NCBI RefSeq assembly: GCF_002797895.1
Contig: NZ_PGES01000001.1
Coordinates: 124,001-188,000, forward strand
Source of the DNA: Janthinobacterium sp. 67
GTDB lineage: Bacteria; Pseudomonadota; Gammaproteobacteria; Burkholderiales; Burkholderiaceae_D
DNA length: 64,000 nt
Direction: 5' to 3'
Position 1 is the stretch's first letter. Each line of letters opens with the position of its first letter. The notes under the pieces are model-generated. The model made no database searches. It was not told the DNA's origin and saw nothing but the letters and a program-made list of their open reading frames with translations. A program made the position numbers and the translations under genes. Below, piece after piece: positions 1-9,279 of the stretch.

Positions 1-1488
1 GATACCAAACACGGCCGTTTGACGCCGGCGCAAGCGGACCGCCTGGCCCACGTGCGCGGCGAATTCAAGCGCCTGGCCGACTGGGCGCGCTGGGGCGGCA
101 ACGTGTCGCGCGAGGAACTGGTCAAGGCGGGCGAGGAATTGCCGGCGCTGGAACTCCCAATGGCCGAACTGGCCAAGAAAGTGGGCAGCCTGCGCGAGCG
201 CTGGAAGTCGCTCGACACCCTGTCCGGCCCCGCGCCCAAGTCGCTGTGGGAACGTTTCGACGCGGCCTGCAGCGTGGCGTATGCGCCGGCGGCCCTGCAT
301 TTCAAGCAACTGGCCGAAGAGCGCCACGGCAATGCGGCCAAGGCCCAGGAATTGATCGCGGAAACGGCGGCCCTGGCGGCCGAAGAAAGTACCGACTGGA
401 AACATGTTGCTTCCGCCTCGCAGCGCTTGCGCCAGGCATGGACGCGCCTGGGCACCATCGACCGCAAGGAAAAGAAACGCCTGGACGCGGAATTTGGCGC
501 CGCGCTGGACGCCCTGTCGAAGCCGCTGGAAACGCAGCGCCAGATCGAGACGGCGCGCCGCGAACAATTGATCGTCGAAGTGGGCTTGCTGAAACCATCG
601 GAGCGCAACACGGTCGACATGCTCAAAGCCTTGCAGGATAAATGGCAGGAACTGGCGAAAGCCCTGCCGCTCGAGCGCCGCGCCGAACAGGCGCTGTGGC
701 AGCGTTTCCGCGCCGCCTGCGACGATATCTTCGCCAGGCGCAAGGAAACGGCCCACGCTGCCGACCACGAGCGCCGCGAACACCTGCATGCGCGCGAAGC
801 GCTGTGCGCCGCGCTGGAAACGGCCGTCGTGCCCGAGGGCGACGACAGGGCCCGCACCGCCTTCATCCATCACTTGCTGCGCGACACGCGCGCCGCCTGG
901 AACGCCACGGGTCCCGTGCCGCGCGCCAGCGAAGCGAAGATCGAACAGCGCTACCAGGCGGCCGTCGCTGGCGTGCAAGCACAGGCGGACGCCATCGCCG
1001 AACGGGCAGGCGCGGCCCAGGCCAACGCCTTGCGCGACAAGCTGCGCCTGGTGCAATCGCTGGAAGCGGCACTGGCTGATGGTGGTGCCGGCGCCGACGC
1101 GCAGGCGTGGAGCGAGCGCTGGAGCGCCTTGCCGCCGCTCGACGCCCAATACGAACGCAGCCTGCAGCAGCGCTTTGCCGCCGCCCAAGGCGCGCTGGGC
1201 GAGGGCAGCGCCGCCTACGTCCAGCAATTGCAGGCCAACCAGGAGCGCTTGCTCCATGAAGTCTTGCGCCTGGAAATCGTCGCCGGCGTCGACAGCGGCA
1301 CCGAATTTGCCCGCGACCGCTTGAAAATGCAGGTGGAAGTGCTGCAATCGTCGCTGAAATCGGGCCAGAAGCCGCTCACGCAAGCGTCGCAGCTGATGCA
1401 GCTGTGCGCGATCGCCGCCGCCACCGATGCGCGCACGGCCAGCCGCATCGAAACCTTGCTGCGCCGCATAGGAGGCAACGCCAAATGA
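1..1488 (+). CDS. DUF349 domain protein, 5' end outside window
   Basis: The frame is open from the first base, so the true start lies upstream and 495 residues are visible. The sequence is mostly charged, Ala/Leu-rich helix with repeated blocks of the form W..L....R.....LW.RF.AAC (near residues 65-85 and 210-235), typical of DUF349 repeat proteins. These are usually annotated only as DUF349 proteins of unknown role. I see no catalytic motif. The stop overlaps the moaE start by ATGA, so the two are probably cotranscribed or translationally coupled. Confidence 0.85.
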   Translation, partial: DTKHGRLTPAQADRLAHVRGEFKRLADWARWGGNVSREELVKAGEELPALELPMAELAKKVGSLRERWKSLDTLSGPAPKSLWERFDAACSVAYAPAALHFKQLAEERHGNAAKAQELIAETAALAAEESTDWKHVASASQRLRQAWTRLGTIDRKEKKRLDAEFGAALDALSKPLETQRQIETARREQLIVEVGLLKPSERNTVDMLKALQDKWQELAKALPLERRAEQALWQRFRAACDDIFARRKETAHAADHERREHLHAREALCAALETAVVPEGDDRARTAFIHHLLRDTRAAWNATGPVPRASEAKIEQRYQAAVAGVQAQADAIAERAGAAQANALRDKLRLVQSLEAALADGGAGADAQAWSERWSALPPLDAQYERSLQQRFAAAQGALGEGSAAYVQQLQANQERLLHEVLRLEIVAGVDSGTEFARDRLKMQVEVLQSSLKSGQKPLTQASQLMQLCAIAAATDARTASRIETLLRRIGGNAK

Positions 1489-1958
1489 GTACCACCGTTC
1501 GCGTCCAGCAAGCTGATTTTGACTTGAGTCAAGAAATCGCACAATTGCGTGCAGGCAACCCCAAGGTGGGCGCCGTCGTCGGCTTCGTCGGCACGGTGCG
1601 CGACATGAACGAAGGACTGGACGTGGCGGCCATGGAGCTCGAGCACTATCCGGGCATGACGGAAAAGTCCATCGAAACCATCGTCGAGCAGGCACGGGGC
1701 CGCTGGTCCCTGTCCGGCGCGCTGGTGATCCACCGTGTAGGGCCCCTGCTGCCGCAGGAGCAGATCGTGCTGGTGGCGGTCTCGTCCGCCCACCGGGGCG
1801 AGGCCTTCGCGGCCTGCGAATTCATCATCGACTACCTGAAGACGGAAGCGCCATTCTGGAAGAAGGAAGATACGCCGGAAGGGGCGCGCTGGGTCGATGC
1901 GCGCGACAGCGACGAGACGGCACTGGACAAGTGGGCGGCAAAAGCAAGCGCCATTTGA
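1485..1958 (+). CDS. moaE: Molybdopterin synthase catalytic subunit MoaE
   Basis: 157 residues, the usual MoaE length. MoaE is the large subunit of molybdopterin synthase; with thiocarboxylated MoaD it inserts the dithiolene sulfurs into cyclic pyranopterin monophosphate. Visible family motifs are GAVVGFVGTVRD near the N-terminus, LEHYPGM, the HRVGPL block, the AFxACxFIIDYLKTEAPFWKKE segment with the catalytic-region lysines, and a terminal WVDARD. The start is the ATG overlapping the preceding stop, with GGAGG at 1471. A longer reading from 1404 lacks homology in its extra residues. moaD is not in the window. Confidence 0.95.
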   Translation: MSTTVRVQQADFDLSQEIAQLRAGNPKVGAVVGFVGTVRDMNEGLDVAAMELEHYPGMTEKSIETIVEQARGRWSLSGALVIHRVGPLLPQEQIVLVAVSSAHRGEAFAACEFIIDYLKTEAPFWKKEDTPEGARWVDARDSDETALDKWAAKASAI

Positions 1959-2019
1959 ATCGTACGGGCCCCGCACCGTAGCTTTTGCCCAAATGCATCG
2001 GTTTTCTGCTTTGTGTATG

Positions 2020-2044
2020 CTTGAAAAGTACTTCCTCACCCCAA
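2020..2044 (+). promoter_or_regulatory. Sigma-32-type heat-shock promoter of clpB
   Basis: CTTGAA at 2020-2025 and CCCCAA at 2039-2044 are separated by 13 bases. This matches the RpoH (sigma-32) pattern of CTTGAA, a 13-17 base spacer and CCCCAT-like -10. It lies about 35 bases upstream of clpB, a classic RpoH target. Seen directly; sigma factor use is inferred. Confidence 0.75.
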
Positions 2045-2079
2045 TTTGGTTAACAACTAATTAACCGGGAGCGCTTTTC

Positions 2080-4686
2080 ATGCGACAAGACAAACTGACT
2101 ACCAAGTTACAGGAAGCCCTGGCCGATGCGCAAAGCTTGGCCTTGGGCAACGACAACCCCTATATCGAACCAGTCCATTTGCTGACGGCCCTGCTGAACC
2201 AGGACGACGGCGGCGCCCGCTCGCTGTTGCAGCGGGCCGGCGTCAACGTGGGCGGCCTGTCCAAGGCCCTGGGCGCGTCGATCGAACGCTTGCCCAAGGT
2301 GTCTGGCACGGGCGGCGACGTGCAGGTCAGCCGCGAATTCGTGGCCTTGCTGAACCTGGCCGACAAGGAATCGCAAAAGGCGGGCGACCAGTTCGTCTCC
2401 AGCGAAATGGTCTTGCTGGCCATGACGGACGACAAGTCCGACTGCGGCAAGCTGGCGCGCGAAAACGGCCTGACCCGCAAGGCATTGGAAGCGGCCATCG
2501 ACGCCGTGCGTGGCGGCAACAAGGTCGACTCGCAGGAGGCCGAAGGCCAGCGCGAAGCCCTGAAAAAATACACCTTGGACCTGACGGAGCGGGCGCGCAA
2601 GGGCAAGCTCGACCCTGTGATCGGCCGCGACGATGAAATCCGCCGCACCATCCAGATCCTGCAGCGCCGCAGCAAGAACAATCCCGTGCTGATCGGCGAA
2701 CCGGGCGTGGGCAAGACGGCCATCGTCGAAGGCCTGGCCCAGCGCATCGTCAATGGCGAAGTACCCGAGTCCCTGAAAGGCAAGCGCGTACTGTCGCTGG
2801 ACATGGCCGCCTTGCTGGCCGGCGCGAAATTCCGCGGCGAATTCGAGGAGCGCCTGAAATCCGTGCTCAAGGAACTGGCCATGGATGAAGGGCAGACCAT
2901 CGTCTTCATCGACGAGATGCACACCATGGTGGGCGCGGGCAAGGCCGAAGGCGCGATGGACGCGGGCAATATGCTCAAACCTGCGCTGGCGCGCGGCGAA
3001 CTCCATTGCGTGGGCGCCACCACGCTTGACGAGTACCGCAAGTACATCGAGAAGGATGCGGCGCTGGAACGACGCTTCCAGAAAGTGCTCGTCGACGAGC
3101 CGACCGTGGAGGCGACGATCGCCATCCTGCGCGGCTTGCAGGATAAATACGCGCTGCACCACAAGGTGGAGATCACGGACGCGGCCATCATCGCGGCCGC
3201 CGAGCTGTCGCACCGCTACATCACGGACCGTTTCTTGCCCGACAAGGCGATCGACCTGATCGATGAAGCGGCGGCGAAGATCAAGATCGAGATCGATTCG
3301 AAGCCGGAAGTGATGGACAAGCTGGAACGCCGCCTGATCCAGCTGAAGATCGAGCGCGAAGCCGTCAAGAAGGAAAAGGACGAAGCATCGTTGCGCCGTC
3401 TGGGCCTGATCGAGGAAGAGATCGTCAAGCTGCAGCGCGAATACAATGACTTCGAGGAAATCCTGAAGGCGGAAAAAGCCGTGGTGCAAGGCAGCACGCA
3501 CATCAAGGAAGAGATCGAGAACGTCAAGCTGCAGATGGAGCAGGCCACGCGCGAGAGCAACTGGCAGAAAGTGTCGGAGCTGCAGTATGGCAAGCTGCCG
3601 CAGCTGGAAGCCCAGCTCAAGCAGGCTGACAGCGGCATCCCGAAACTCGACCCTGACCAGCCGAAGCTGCTGCGCACGGAAGTGGGCGCCGAGGAAATCG
3701 CCGAAGTGGTGTCGCGCGCGACGGGCATACCCGTGTCGCGCATGATGCAGGGCGAGCGCGACAAGCTGCTGCACATCGAAGAGAAGCTGCATGAGCGCGT
3801 CGTGGGCCAGGATGAGGCGATCACGGCCGTGGCGGACGCCATCCGCCGCTCGCGCGCCGGCTTGAGCGATCCGAACCGTCCGTACGGTTCCTTCATGTTC
3901 CTGGGGCCGACGGGTGTCGGCAAGACGGAATTGAGCAAGGCGCTGGCGACCTTCCTGTTCGATACGGAAGAATCGATGATACGCATCGACATGAGCGAGT
4001 TCATGGAGAAGCATTCGGTCGCCCGTCTGATCGGCGCGCCACCGGGCTACGTGGGCTACGACGAGGGCGGTTACCTGACGGAAGCCGTGCGCCGCAAGCC
4101 CTACAGCGTGATTTTGCTGGACGAAGTGGAAAAGGCGCATGCCGACGTCTTCAACGTGCTGCTGCAGGTGCTCGACGACGGACGCATGACGGACGGCCAG
4201 GGCCGCACGGTGGACTTCAAGAATACCGTCATCATCATGACCTCGAACCTGGGTTCGCATAAAATCCAGGCCATGGAAAGCGATGATCCCGGCGTCGTGA
4301 AGCTGGCCGTGATGGCCGAGGTACGCTCGCACTTCCGTCCCGAGTTCGTCAACCGCATCGACGAAATCGTCGTGTTCCACGGCCTCGACGAGAAAAACAT
4401 CGGCGCGATCGCGAAGATCCAGCTCAAAATTCTCGAAGAACGCCTGGCGCGCATGGACATGCAGCTGAGCCTGACGGACGCGGCCCTGCAGCAAATCGCC
4501 GAAGCGGGCTATGACCCGGTGTATGGCGCCCGTCCTCTGAAGCGGGCGATCCAGCAGCAGATCGAAAATCCGCTGTCGAAGCTGATCCTGGAAGGCAGGT
4601 TCGGCCCGAAAGACGAGATCCGCATCGACGCCCAGAACGGCAACCTGGTGTTTACGGGTGCGCAGGTGGGGCTGGATAAGGTGTAA
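2080..4686 (+). CDS. clpB: ATP-dependent disaggregase ClpB
   Basis: 868 residues, full length for ClpB. The hexameric AAA+ protein extracts polypeptides from aggregates together with DnaK/DnaJ/GrpE. The N-terminal Clp-N repeats occupy about residues 1-145. The first AAA+ domain has Walker A GEPGVGKT (206-213) and Walker B VFIDEMH (about 275). A long charged coiled-coil middle domain (about 400-540) follows; it distinguishes ClpB from ClpA. The second AAA+ has GPTGVGKT (609-616) and LLDEVE (about 679). A GGGAGCG ribosome site precedes the ATG. A sigma-32-like promoter lies just upstream. Confidence 0.98.
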   Translation: MRQDKLTTKLQEALADAQSLALGNDNPYIEPVHLLTALLNQDDGGARSLLQRAGVNVGGLSKALGASIERLPKVSGTGGDVQVSREFVALLNLADKESQKAGDQFVSSEMVLLAMTDDKSDCGKLARENGLTRKALEAAIDAVRGGNKVDSQEAEGQREALKKYTLDLTERARKGKLDPVIGRDDEIRRTIQILQRRSKNNPVLIGEPGVGKTAIVEGLAQRIVNGEVPESLKGKRVLSLDMAALLAGAKFRGEFEERLKSVLKELAMDEGQTIVFIDEMHTMVGAGKAEGAMDAGNMLKPALARGELHCVGATTLDEYRKYIEKDAALERRFQKVLVDEPTVEATIAILRGLQDKYALHHKVEITDAAIIAAAELSHRYITDRFLPDKAIDLIDEAAAKIKIEIDSKPEVMDKLERRLIQLKIEREAVKKEKDEASLRRLGLIEEEIVKLQREYNDFEEILKAEKAVVQGSTHIKEEIENVKLQMEQATRESNWQKVSELQYGKLPQLEAQLKQADSGIPKLDPDQPKLLRTEVGAEEIAEVVSRATGIPVSRMMQGERDKLLHIEEKLHERVVGQDEAITAVADAIRRSRAGLSDPNRPYGSFMFLGPTGVGKTELSKALATFLFDTEESMIRIDMSEFMEKHSVARLIGAPPGYVGYDEGGYLTEAVRRKPYSVILLDEVEKAHADVFNVLLQVLDDGRMTDGQGRTVDFKNTVIIMTSNLGSHKIQAMESDDPGVVKLAVMAEVRSHFRPEFVNRIDEIVVFHGLDEKNIGAIAKIQLKILEERLARMDMQLSLTDAALQQIAEAGYDPVYGARPLKRAIQQQIENPLSKLILEGRFGPKDEIRIDAQNGNLVFTGAQVGLDKV

Positions 4687-4711
4687 TTCGTGCCCCCAAC
4701 GGCGAAAGGCT

Positions 4712-4738
4712 GGGGTCGGACCCTCAGGGTCCGACCCC
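4712..4738. repeat. GGGGTC-type intergenic palindrome (REP-like)
   Basis: GGGGTCGGACCC (4712-4723), a TCA loop, then the exact complement GGGTCCGACCCC (4727-4738). A second GGGGTC...GACCCC element lies at 6357-6424. Similar short palindromes are common between genes in Oxalobacteraceae genomes (recalled, not searched). Confidence 0.7.
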
Positions 4739-4763
4739 GGTCTTCGCTTTTGGGTTGAATCTT

Positions 4764-4807
4764 AGCAAGGGCGCAATCGGGCTAGACCTGATCGCGCCCT
4801 TCTTGCT
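4764..4807 (+). terminator. Hairpin downstream of clpB, probable terminator
   Basis: AGCAAGGGCGC near 4764 can pair with GCGCCCTTCTTGCT ending at 4807, giving a strong stem. There is no long U tract, so it may terminate weakly or protect the 3' end. It separates clpB from the potF-like gene. Confidence 0.5.
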
Positions 4808-4848
4808 ATCATCGGCACTATTTTCTGACTAATTCCGGAGGCGGTACG

Positions 4849-5970
4849 ATGGCAAACACATGGCAAGCAGGGCGGCGCATTGGAGTGGGACTGGCCTTGG
4901 CGGCGGCCGTACTGGCCTTGCCTGCGCACGCTCAGGCCCAGGAAGAGAAAGTCCTGAACATCTATAACTGGTCGGACTATATCGGCGACGATACGATCAA
5001 GAATTTTGAGAAGGAAACGGGCATCAAGGTACGCTACGACGTTTTCGACAATAACGAAATCCTCAATGCGAAACTGGTGGCGGGCAAGTCCGGTTACGAT
5101 ATCGTCGTGCCGACGGCCCAGTGGGCGCGGCTGCAGATCGATGCGGGCCTGCTGCGCAAACTCGACAAGAGCAAGCTGACGAACCTGGGCAACCTGGACC
5201 AGAACCTGCAGGCCAAGCTGGCGAAGATCGATCCGAACAACGATTACCTGGTCGACTGGCTGTGGGGCTACACGACGGTGGGCATCAACGTCAACAAGGT
5301 CAAGGCCGCGCTGGGCGGCATGCCCATGCCCGACAATGCCTGGGACCTGATCTTCGACCCGAAATATGCGGCCAAGCTGAAATCGTGCGGCGTGTCCTTC
5401 CTCGACTCGCCGTCGGAAGTGCTGCCGGCCGCCCTGCAATACCTGGGCAAGCCCGCGTACTCGAAAGCGGCCGCCGACTACCAGGAAGCGGGCAAGGTGC
5501 TGCAAGCGATCCGTCCCTACGTAACCCTGTTCAGTTCGTCAGGCTACATCAATGACATGGCCAACGGCTCCGTCTGCGTGGCGCTGGGCTGGTCGGGCGA
5601 CATCAATATCGCGCGCCAGCGCGCCATCGATGCGAAGAACGGCAACGTGATCCAGGTGCTGGTGCCGAAGACGGCCGCCCTGATGTTCGACACCATGGCG
5701 ATTCCCGCCGACGCGCCGCACCCGAACAATGCGCACCTGTTCATCAACTATATCCTGCGTCCGCAAGTGCATGCCAGCCTGAGCAACAAGGTGTTCTACG
5801 CGAATCCGAATCCGGCCAGCATCAAGTATGTCCGCAAGGACATCGGCGAGAACAAGGCCATCTTCCTGTCGGACGCCGACAAGCAGCGCATGGCCGCGCC
5901 GGAAGCGACCACGGCCGATATCCGCCGCTTGATGACGCGCATCTATACGAAGTTCAAAACGGGAGTGTAA
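4849..5970 (+). CDS. potF: Polyamine ABC transporter substrate-binding protein, PotF-like
   Basis: 373 residues. A Sec signal peptide (hydrophobic stretch, AHA/AQA cleavage region near residue 27) leads into LNIYNWSDYIGDDT, the start of mature PotF/PotD family proteins. Other matches to PotF include NFEKETGIKV, KLKSCGVSFLDSPSEV, YINDMANGSVCVALGW and VFYANPN. It should bind putrescine or a related polyamine in the periplasm. CGGAGG precedes the ATG. No permease or ATPase follows, so it is an orphan binding protein here or works with a transporter encoded elsewhere. Confidence 0.9.
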   Translation: MANTWQAGRRIGVGLALAAAVLALPAHAQAQEEKVLNIYNWSDYIGDDTIKNFEKETGIKVRYDVFDNNEILNAKLVAGKSGYDIVVPTAQWARLQIDAGLLRKLDKSKLTNLGNLDQNLQAKLAKIDPNNDYLVDWLWGYTTVGINVNKVKAALGGMPMPDNAWDLIFDPKYAAKLKSCGVSFLDSPSEVLPAALQYLGKPAYSKAAADYQEAGKVLQAIRPYVTLFSSSGYINDMANGSVCVALGWSGDINIARQRAIDAKNGNVIQVLVPKTAALMFDTMAIPADAPHPNNAHLFINYILRPQVHASLSNKVFYANPNPASIKYVRKDIGENKAIFLSDADKQRMAAPEATTADIRRLMTRIYTKFKTGV

Positions 5971-6054
5971 GACGGGAGTGTAAAAACGAGGATGGCGCGA
6001 GGGACGGGCCTGTTGGGCCGTCGCTGGCGCCATGCGATAGTGCCGAGGTGAGCG

Positions 6055-6183
6055 CTACTCGTGATAGCGGTCCATCAGCTTATGGTGGCTGCCGCGCATT
6101 TCTTCGACCAGTTCAAAGGCGACAAAGCCGATGATGGCGGCGAAGATGGCGATGAAGAGAAAAACGAGGAAGGTGATTAACAT
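6055..6183 (-). CDS. Putative 42-residue single-pass membrane peptide
   Basis: A short reverse-strand frame starting MLITFLVFLFIAIFAAIIG. The first 25 residues form one strongly hydrophobic segment, followed by a charged tail (ELVEEMRGSHHKLMDRYHE). This N-in or N-out hydrophobic helix with a charged tail is typical of small bacterial membrane proteins. The ribosome site is weak (GAAAGA-like). No homologue is recognised. The frame sits alone between the potF-like gene and sixA, in a stretch with no other gene. Confidence 0.5.
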   Translation of the reverse strand: MLITFLVFLFIAIFAAIIGFVAFELVEEMRGSHHKLMDRYHE

Positions 6184-6356
6184 GGTCTTTCAGCCGCCGT
6201 TGGACGGCCGTCCGCTGGGTTGCTCAATGTGCCAGAGCAGCGCTCCAACACGTAGTTGATGCAATTAAACTCTAGCAGATCGGCAGCGCTTTACAAGGCT
6301 GCTGAGTTCTGAACGCCACCAGTATTTGTCCCAGCGCACTTTTTGCGTATTTCAAT

Positions 6357-6424
6357 CCGGGGTCTGTCACTGCGTGATCGGAATGCGTCCCATTGGGACG
6401 CATTCCCCCGGCGGGTCTGACCCC
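6357..6424. repeat. Nested GGGGTC palindrome with inner 12-bp hairpin
   Basis: Outer arms GGGGTC (from about 6358) and GACCCC (to 6424) enclose a perfect stem: GGAATGCGTCCC (6380-6391), ATT loop, GGGACGCATTCC (6395-6406). It lies just past the sixA stop and may also act as its terminator. The outer motif is shared with the palindrome at 4712-4738. Confidence 0.65.
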
Positions 6425-6429
6425 GTGGC

Positions 6430-6888
6430 CTATTTCACGACCAGATCATGCGCCATCACGGCTTTCAGATAAACGCTGATCGGGTCGCCCGGCTCGCGCT
6501 GCGAGAACCACCACGCGCTGGCCTTGCGCATTTCCCATTCCTGTTCCTCGCCCGTCAGCAGCAGGGAGGCCGCCTGGCCCAGGGTGGGCTGGTGGCCGAC
6601 GATGAGCACGGTTTCCTTGCCGCCGGGCCAGTTGGCCGCCTTCAGGATGTCCTCCGCCTCCGCGCCGGGCGCCAGTTCCGGCATCAGCTTGAACTTGCGC
6701 CCCAGCGCTTCCGCCGTTTGCAGGGTGCGCAGGGCGGGGCTGACGAGGATACGGCAATTTTCCGGTAGTTGCGAGGCCAGCCATTCCCCCATGCGGCGCG
6801 CCTGTTTCTGGCCTTTGACGGTCAGGGCGCGTTCGAGGTCGGGAACGCCCGGCTCGGCTTCTGCGTGTCGCCACAAGATGAGATCCAT
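6430..6888 (-). CDS. sixA: SixA-type phosphohistidine phosphatase
   Basis: 152 residues, a short histidine phosphatase family (phosphoglycerate mutase-like) protein. The catalytic RH motif is Arg7-His8 in LWRHAEAE, and the second active-site His is His99 in LIVGHQPT. SixA dephosphorylates histidine phosphotransfer domains, or NPr in the nitrogen phosphotransferase system. GAGGAG precedes the start. It begins 25 bases after the ppk1 stop, so the two probably form an operon. Confidence 0.88.
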   Translation of the reverse strand: MDLILWRHAEAEPGVPDLERALTVKGQKQARRMGEWLASQLPENCRILVSPALRTLQTAEALGRKFKLMPELAPGAEAEDILKAANWPGGKETVLIVGHQPTLGQAASLLLTGEEQEWEMRKASAWWFSQREPGDPISVYLKAVMAHDLVVK

Positions 6889-6913
6889 GCTGTACTCCTC
6901 TGTGTAGAATTGC

Positions 6914-9007
6914 CTATTCGCCGACCTCCGCGCCCGGCGTGCCCAGTGTGTGCATCAGGTATTGCTGGGCGCTGAACGGCGTTTGCTTGCCGCGCGGCTT
7001 GCGGCGCGCGTAATGGCCCGTCGGCTCCAGTTCCCATGCATTTGTATTATCCTTCAAATACGGATTCAGGCCTTCGGCGATCACGCGCCGTTTCAGCGCC
7101 CGGTCAAGTACGGGGAAAGCCACTTCCACCCTGCGGAACAGGTTGCGGCTCATCCAGTCGGCGCTGGCCAGGTAGACATCGTGCGCCAGGTCGTTGCGGA
7201 AATAATAGATGCGGCTGTGCTCGAGGAAACGGCCGATCACGGAGCGCACCTTGATGTTTTCCGACAGGCCAGGCACGCCAGGCTTCAGGGTACAGGCGCC
7301 GCGCACGATCAGGTCGATCTTCACGCCATCGGTCGAGGCCGCATACAGGGCGCGGATCACGGATTCATCGACCAGTGCGTTGACTTTCACGATGATGCGC
7401 CCGCGCCGGCCCGCACGGGCGATCTTCGCCTCGTTGCGGATTGCCTTGATGATCTCGCTTTGCAGGCCGAACGGCGCCAGCCACAGATGGTTCAGGTTGT
7501 GCGGCTTGGTCAGGCTGGTCAGGTGGATGAAGACTTCATTGACTTCCACGGCCAGGTCCTGGTTCGCCGTCAGCAAGCCGAAGTCCGTGTACAGCTTGGT
7601 CGTCGTCGGGTGATAGTTGCCGGTGCCCAAGTGGGCATAGAAGCGCAGCGCGCCTTCTTCGCGGCGGATGACGAGCGCCACCTTGGCATGGGTCTTCAGT
7701 CCCACGACGCCGTACACGACCTGTGCGCCCGCCTGTTCCAGCTTGTCGGCCCAGTTGATATTGGCTTCCTCGTCGAAACGCGCCATCAATTCCACGATGA
7801 CGGTCACTTCCTTGCCCATCTTCGCGGCCGTGATCAGCGACTCCATCAAGTCCGAGTTCATGCCCGTGCGGTAAATCGTCTGCTTGATGGCGACGACGGA
7901 CGGGTCATAGGCGGCGCTGCGGATGAAGTCGATGACGGTCTGGAACGACTGGTACGGGTGGTGCAGCAAGATGTCGTGCTTGCCCAGCGCGGCAAAGATA
8001 TCGTTGCCGATGGCTTTATGGGCGAGGCCGGGGAAGAACGGCGGGAAGCGCAGCTCCGGTTGCTTCACGTGGTCGATCATTTCCGACAGGCGCACCAGAT
8101 TGACGGGGCCATTGACACGGTACAGCCTGCTTTGATCCAGGCTGAACTGGTCGAGCAAGAACTGCGACAGTTCTGGCGGGCAATTGCGCGCCACTTCCAG
8201 GCGTACGGAAGTGCCGAATTGGCGGCCGACCAGCTCGCCTTTCAGGGCCTGGCGCAGATTCTTGACTTCATCCTCGTCCACCCACAGGTCGCTGTCGCGC
8301 GTGACGCGGAATTGCGAATAGGCGATCACCTCGCGCCCGGCGAACAGGTCCGAGATGTGCGCATGGATGACGGACGACAATAAACAGAAGGATACGCCAT
8401 CGCCGGAGATCTCGTCCGGCAGCTTGATGACGCGCGGCAAGACGCGGGGCGCCTTGACGATGGCGATGGCCGTGCCGCGGCCGAACGCATCCTTGCCGCT
8501 CAGCGAGACGATGAAATTGAGACTTTTATTGACCACCTGCGGGAACGGGTGGGCCGGGTCGAGGCCGATGGGCGTCAGCAGGGGCCGCACTTCGCGGTCG
8601 AAATACTGCTTGACCCAGGCGCGCTGCGCCTCGTTGCGGTCGCTGTCGCGCAGCAAATGCACGCCCGCTTCGCGCAGGGCCGGCAAGACTTCGCTATTTA
8701 ATATCTCGTACTGGCGTTCCACCAGCGCATGGCATTCCTTGCCGATGCGCTCCAGGTTGGCCGCCAGGGCAGGGTGGCCGGCCAAGGTGCCGCCGATGCT
8801 GCCCGCCGCCAGCAGGCTGGCCACGCGCACTTCGAAGAACTCATCCATATTGCTGCTGACGATGCACAGGTAGCGCAGGCGCTCGAGCAGCGGAATGTTC
8901 GGGTCTTCCGCCTGGGCCATCACGCGCCGGTTGAAAGTCAGTTGCGACAGCTCGCGGTCAAGCAGGATGCCCGATTTGGTCACTTCCGTGTGCAGTTCAG
9001 GTTTCAT
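6914..9007 (-). CDS. ppk1: Polyphosphate kinase 1
   Basis: 697 residues, normal PPK1 length. It polymerises inorganic polyphosphate from ATP at the membrane or in polyphosphate granules. The N-terminal DRELSQLTFNRRVMAQA block is the family hallmark. The two PLD-like catalytic histidines are visible as His440 (KTHAKVAL) and His459 (YAHLGTGNYH). Their spacing of 19 equals that of His435 and His454 in E. coli Ppk. It is divergent from pstS, and the 272-base gap contains a Pho box, so joint phosphate control is likely. The ribosome site is weak. Confidence 0.97.
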   Translation of the reverse strand: MKPELHTEVTKSGILLDRELSQLTFNRRVMAQAEDPNIPLLERLRYLCIVSSNMDEFFEVRVASLLAAGSIGGTLAGHPALAANLERIGKECHALVERQYEILNSEVLPALREAGVHLLRDSDRNEAQRAWVKQYFDREVRPLLTPIGLDPAHPFPQVVNKSLNFIVSLSGKDAFGRGTAIAIVKAPRVLPRVIKLPDEISGDGVSFCLLSSVIHAHISDLFAGREVIAYSQFRVTRDSDLWVDEDEVKNLRQALKGELVGRQFGTSVRLEVARNCPPELSQFLLDQFSLDQSRLYRVNGPVNLVRLSEMIDHVKQPELRFPPFFPGLAHKAIGNDIFAALGKHDILLHHPYQSFQTVIDFIRSAAYDPSVVAIKQTIYRTGMNSDLMESLITAAKMGKEVTVIVELMARFDEEANINWADKLEQAGAQVVYGVVGLKTHAKVALVIRREEGALRFYAHLGTGNYHPTTTKLYTDFGLLTANQDLAVEVNEVFIHLTSLTKPHNLNHLWLAPFGLQSEIIKAIRNEAKIARAGRRGRIIVKVNALVDESVIRALYAASTDGVKIDLIVRGACTLKPGVPGLSENIKVRSVIGRFLEHSRIYYFRNDLAHDVYLASADWMSRNLFRRVEVAFPVLDRALKRRVIAEGLNPYLKDNTNAWELEPTGHYARRKPRGKQTPFSAQQYLMHTLGTPGAEVGE

Positions 9008-9194
9008 ATTCTTTTGTCTTTGCAGATAGTTAATTCTAGCCGTATTTCATCATGTATGACGCGTTGTGAGTGTAATCATGAAATATGACGTAAGCGTGAC
9101 ATAAGCTGTCATAAAGCGTCGCCGGCCCTGTCATTTTTCGGGCCGAAAATGGCAGTTCTCGGGGCGTAGGCAATTATTTCAGGATTTTTTGATC

Positions 9195-9212
9195 ATGTCA
9201 TAAAGCTGTCAT
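9195..9212 (+). promoter_or_regulatory. Pho box (PhoB site) upstream of pstS
   Basis: ATGTCATAAAGCTGTCAT consists of two 7-base CTGTCAT-type repeats separated by AAAG, nearly identical to the Pho-box consensus. It lies 67 bases before the pstS ATG. A second, weaker stretch with a perfect CTGTCAT half-site at 9106-9112, preceded by TAAG-spaced degenerate repeats, lies nearer ppk1. Confidence 0.88.
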
Positions 9213-9279
9213 ATTCGCTTGCTAGACTGCGCAGCATTCAACCGGGACTTTGAGCCCCTAACAACCCTGAGGACTTGAT

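Noticed and set aside
2107..4494. A 795-codon reverse-strand frame over clpB
   Set aside because: Shadow of the high-GC clpB gene; no domains, while clpB is unmistakable.
6950..8383. A 477-codon plus-strand frame over ppk1
   Set aside because: Antisense to ppk1 with a His/Gln-rich pattern typical of reverse-complement shadows.
9080..9112. A second full Pho box near ppk1
   Set aside because: Only one CTGTCAT is intact; the neighbouring repeat is too degenerate to call a PhoB site with confidence.
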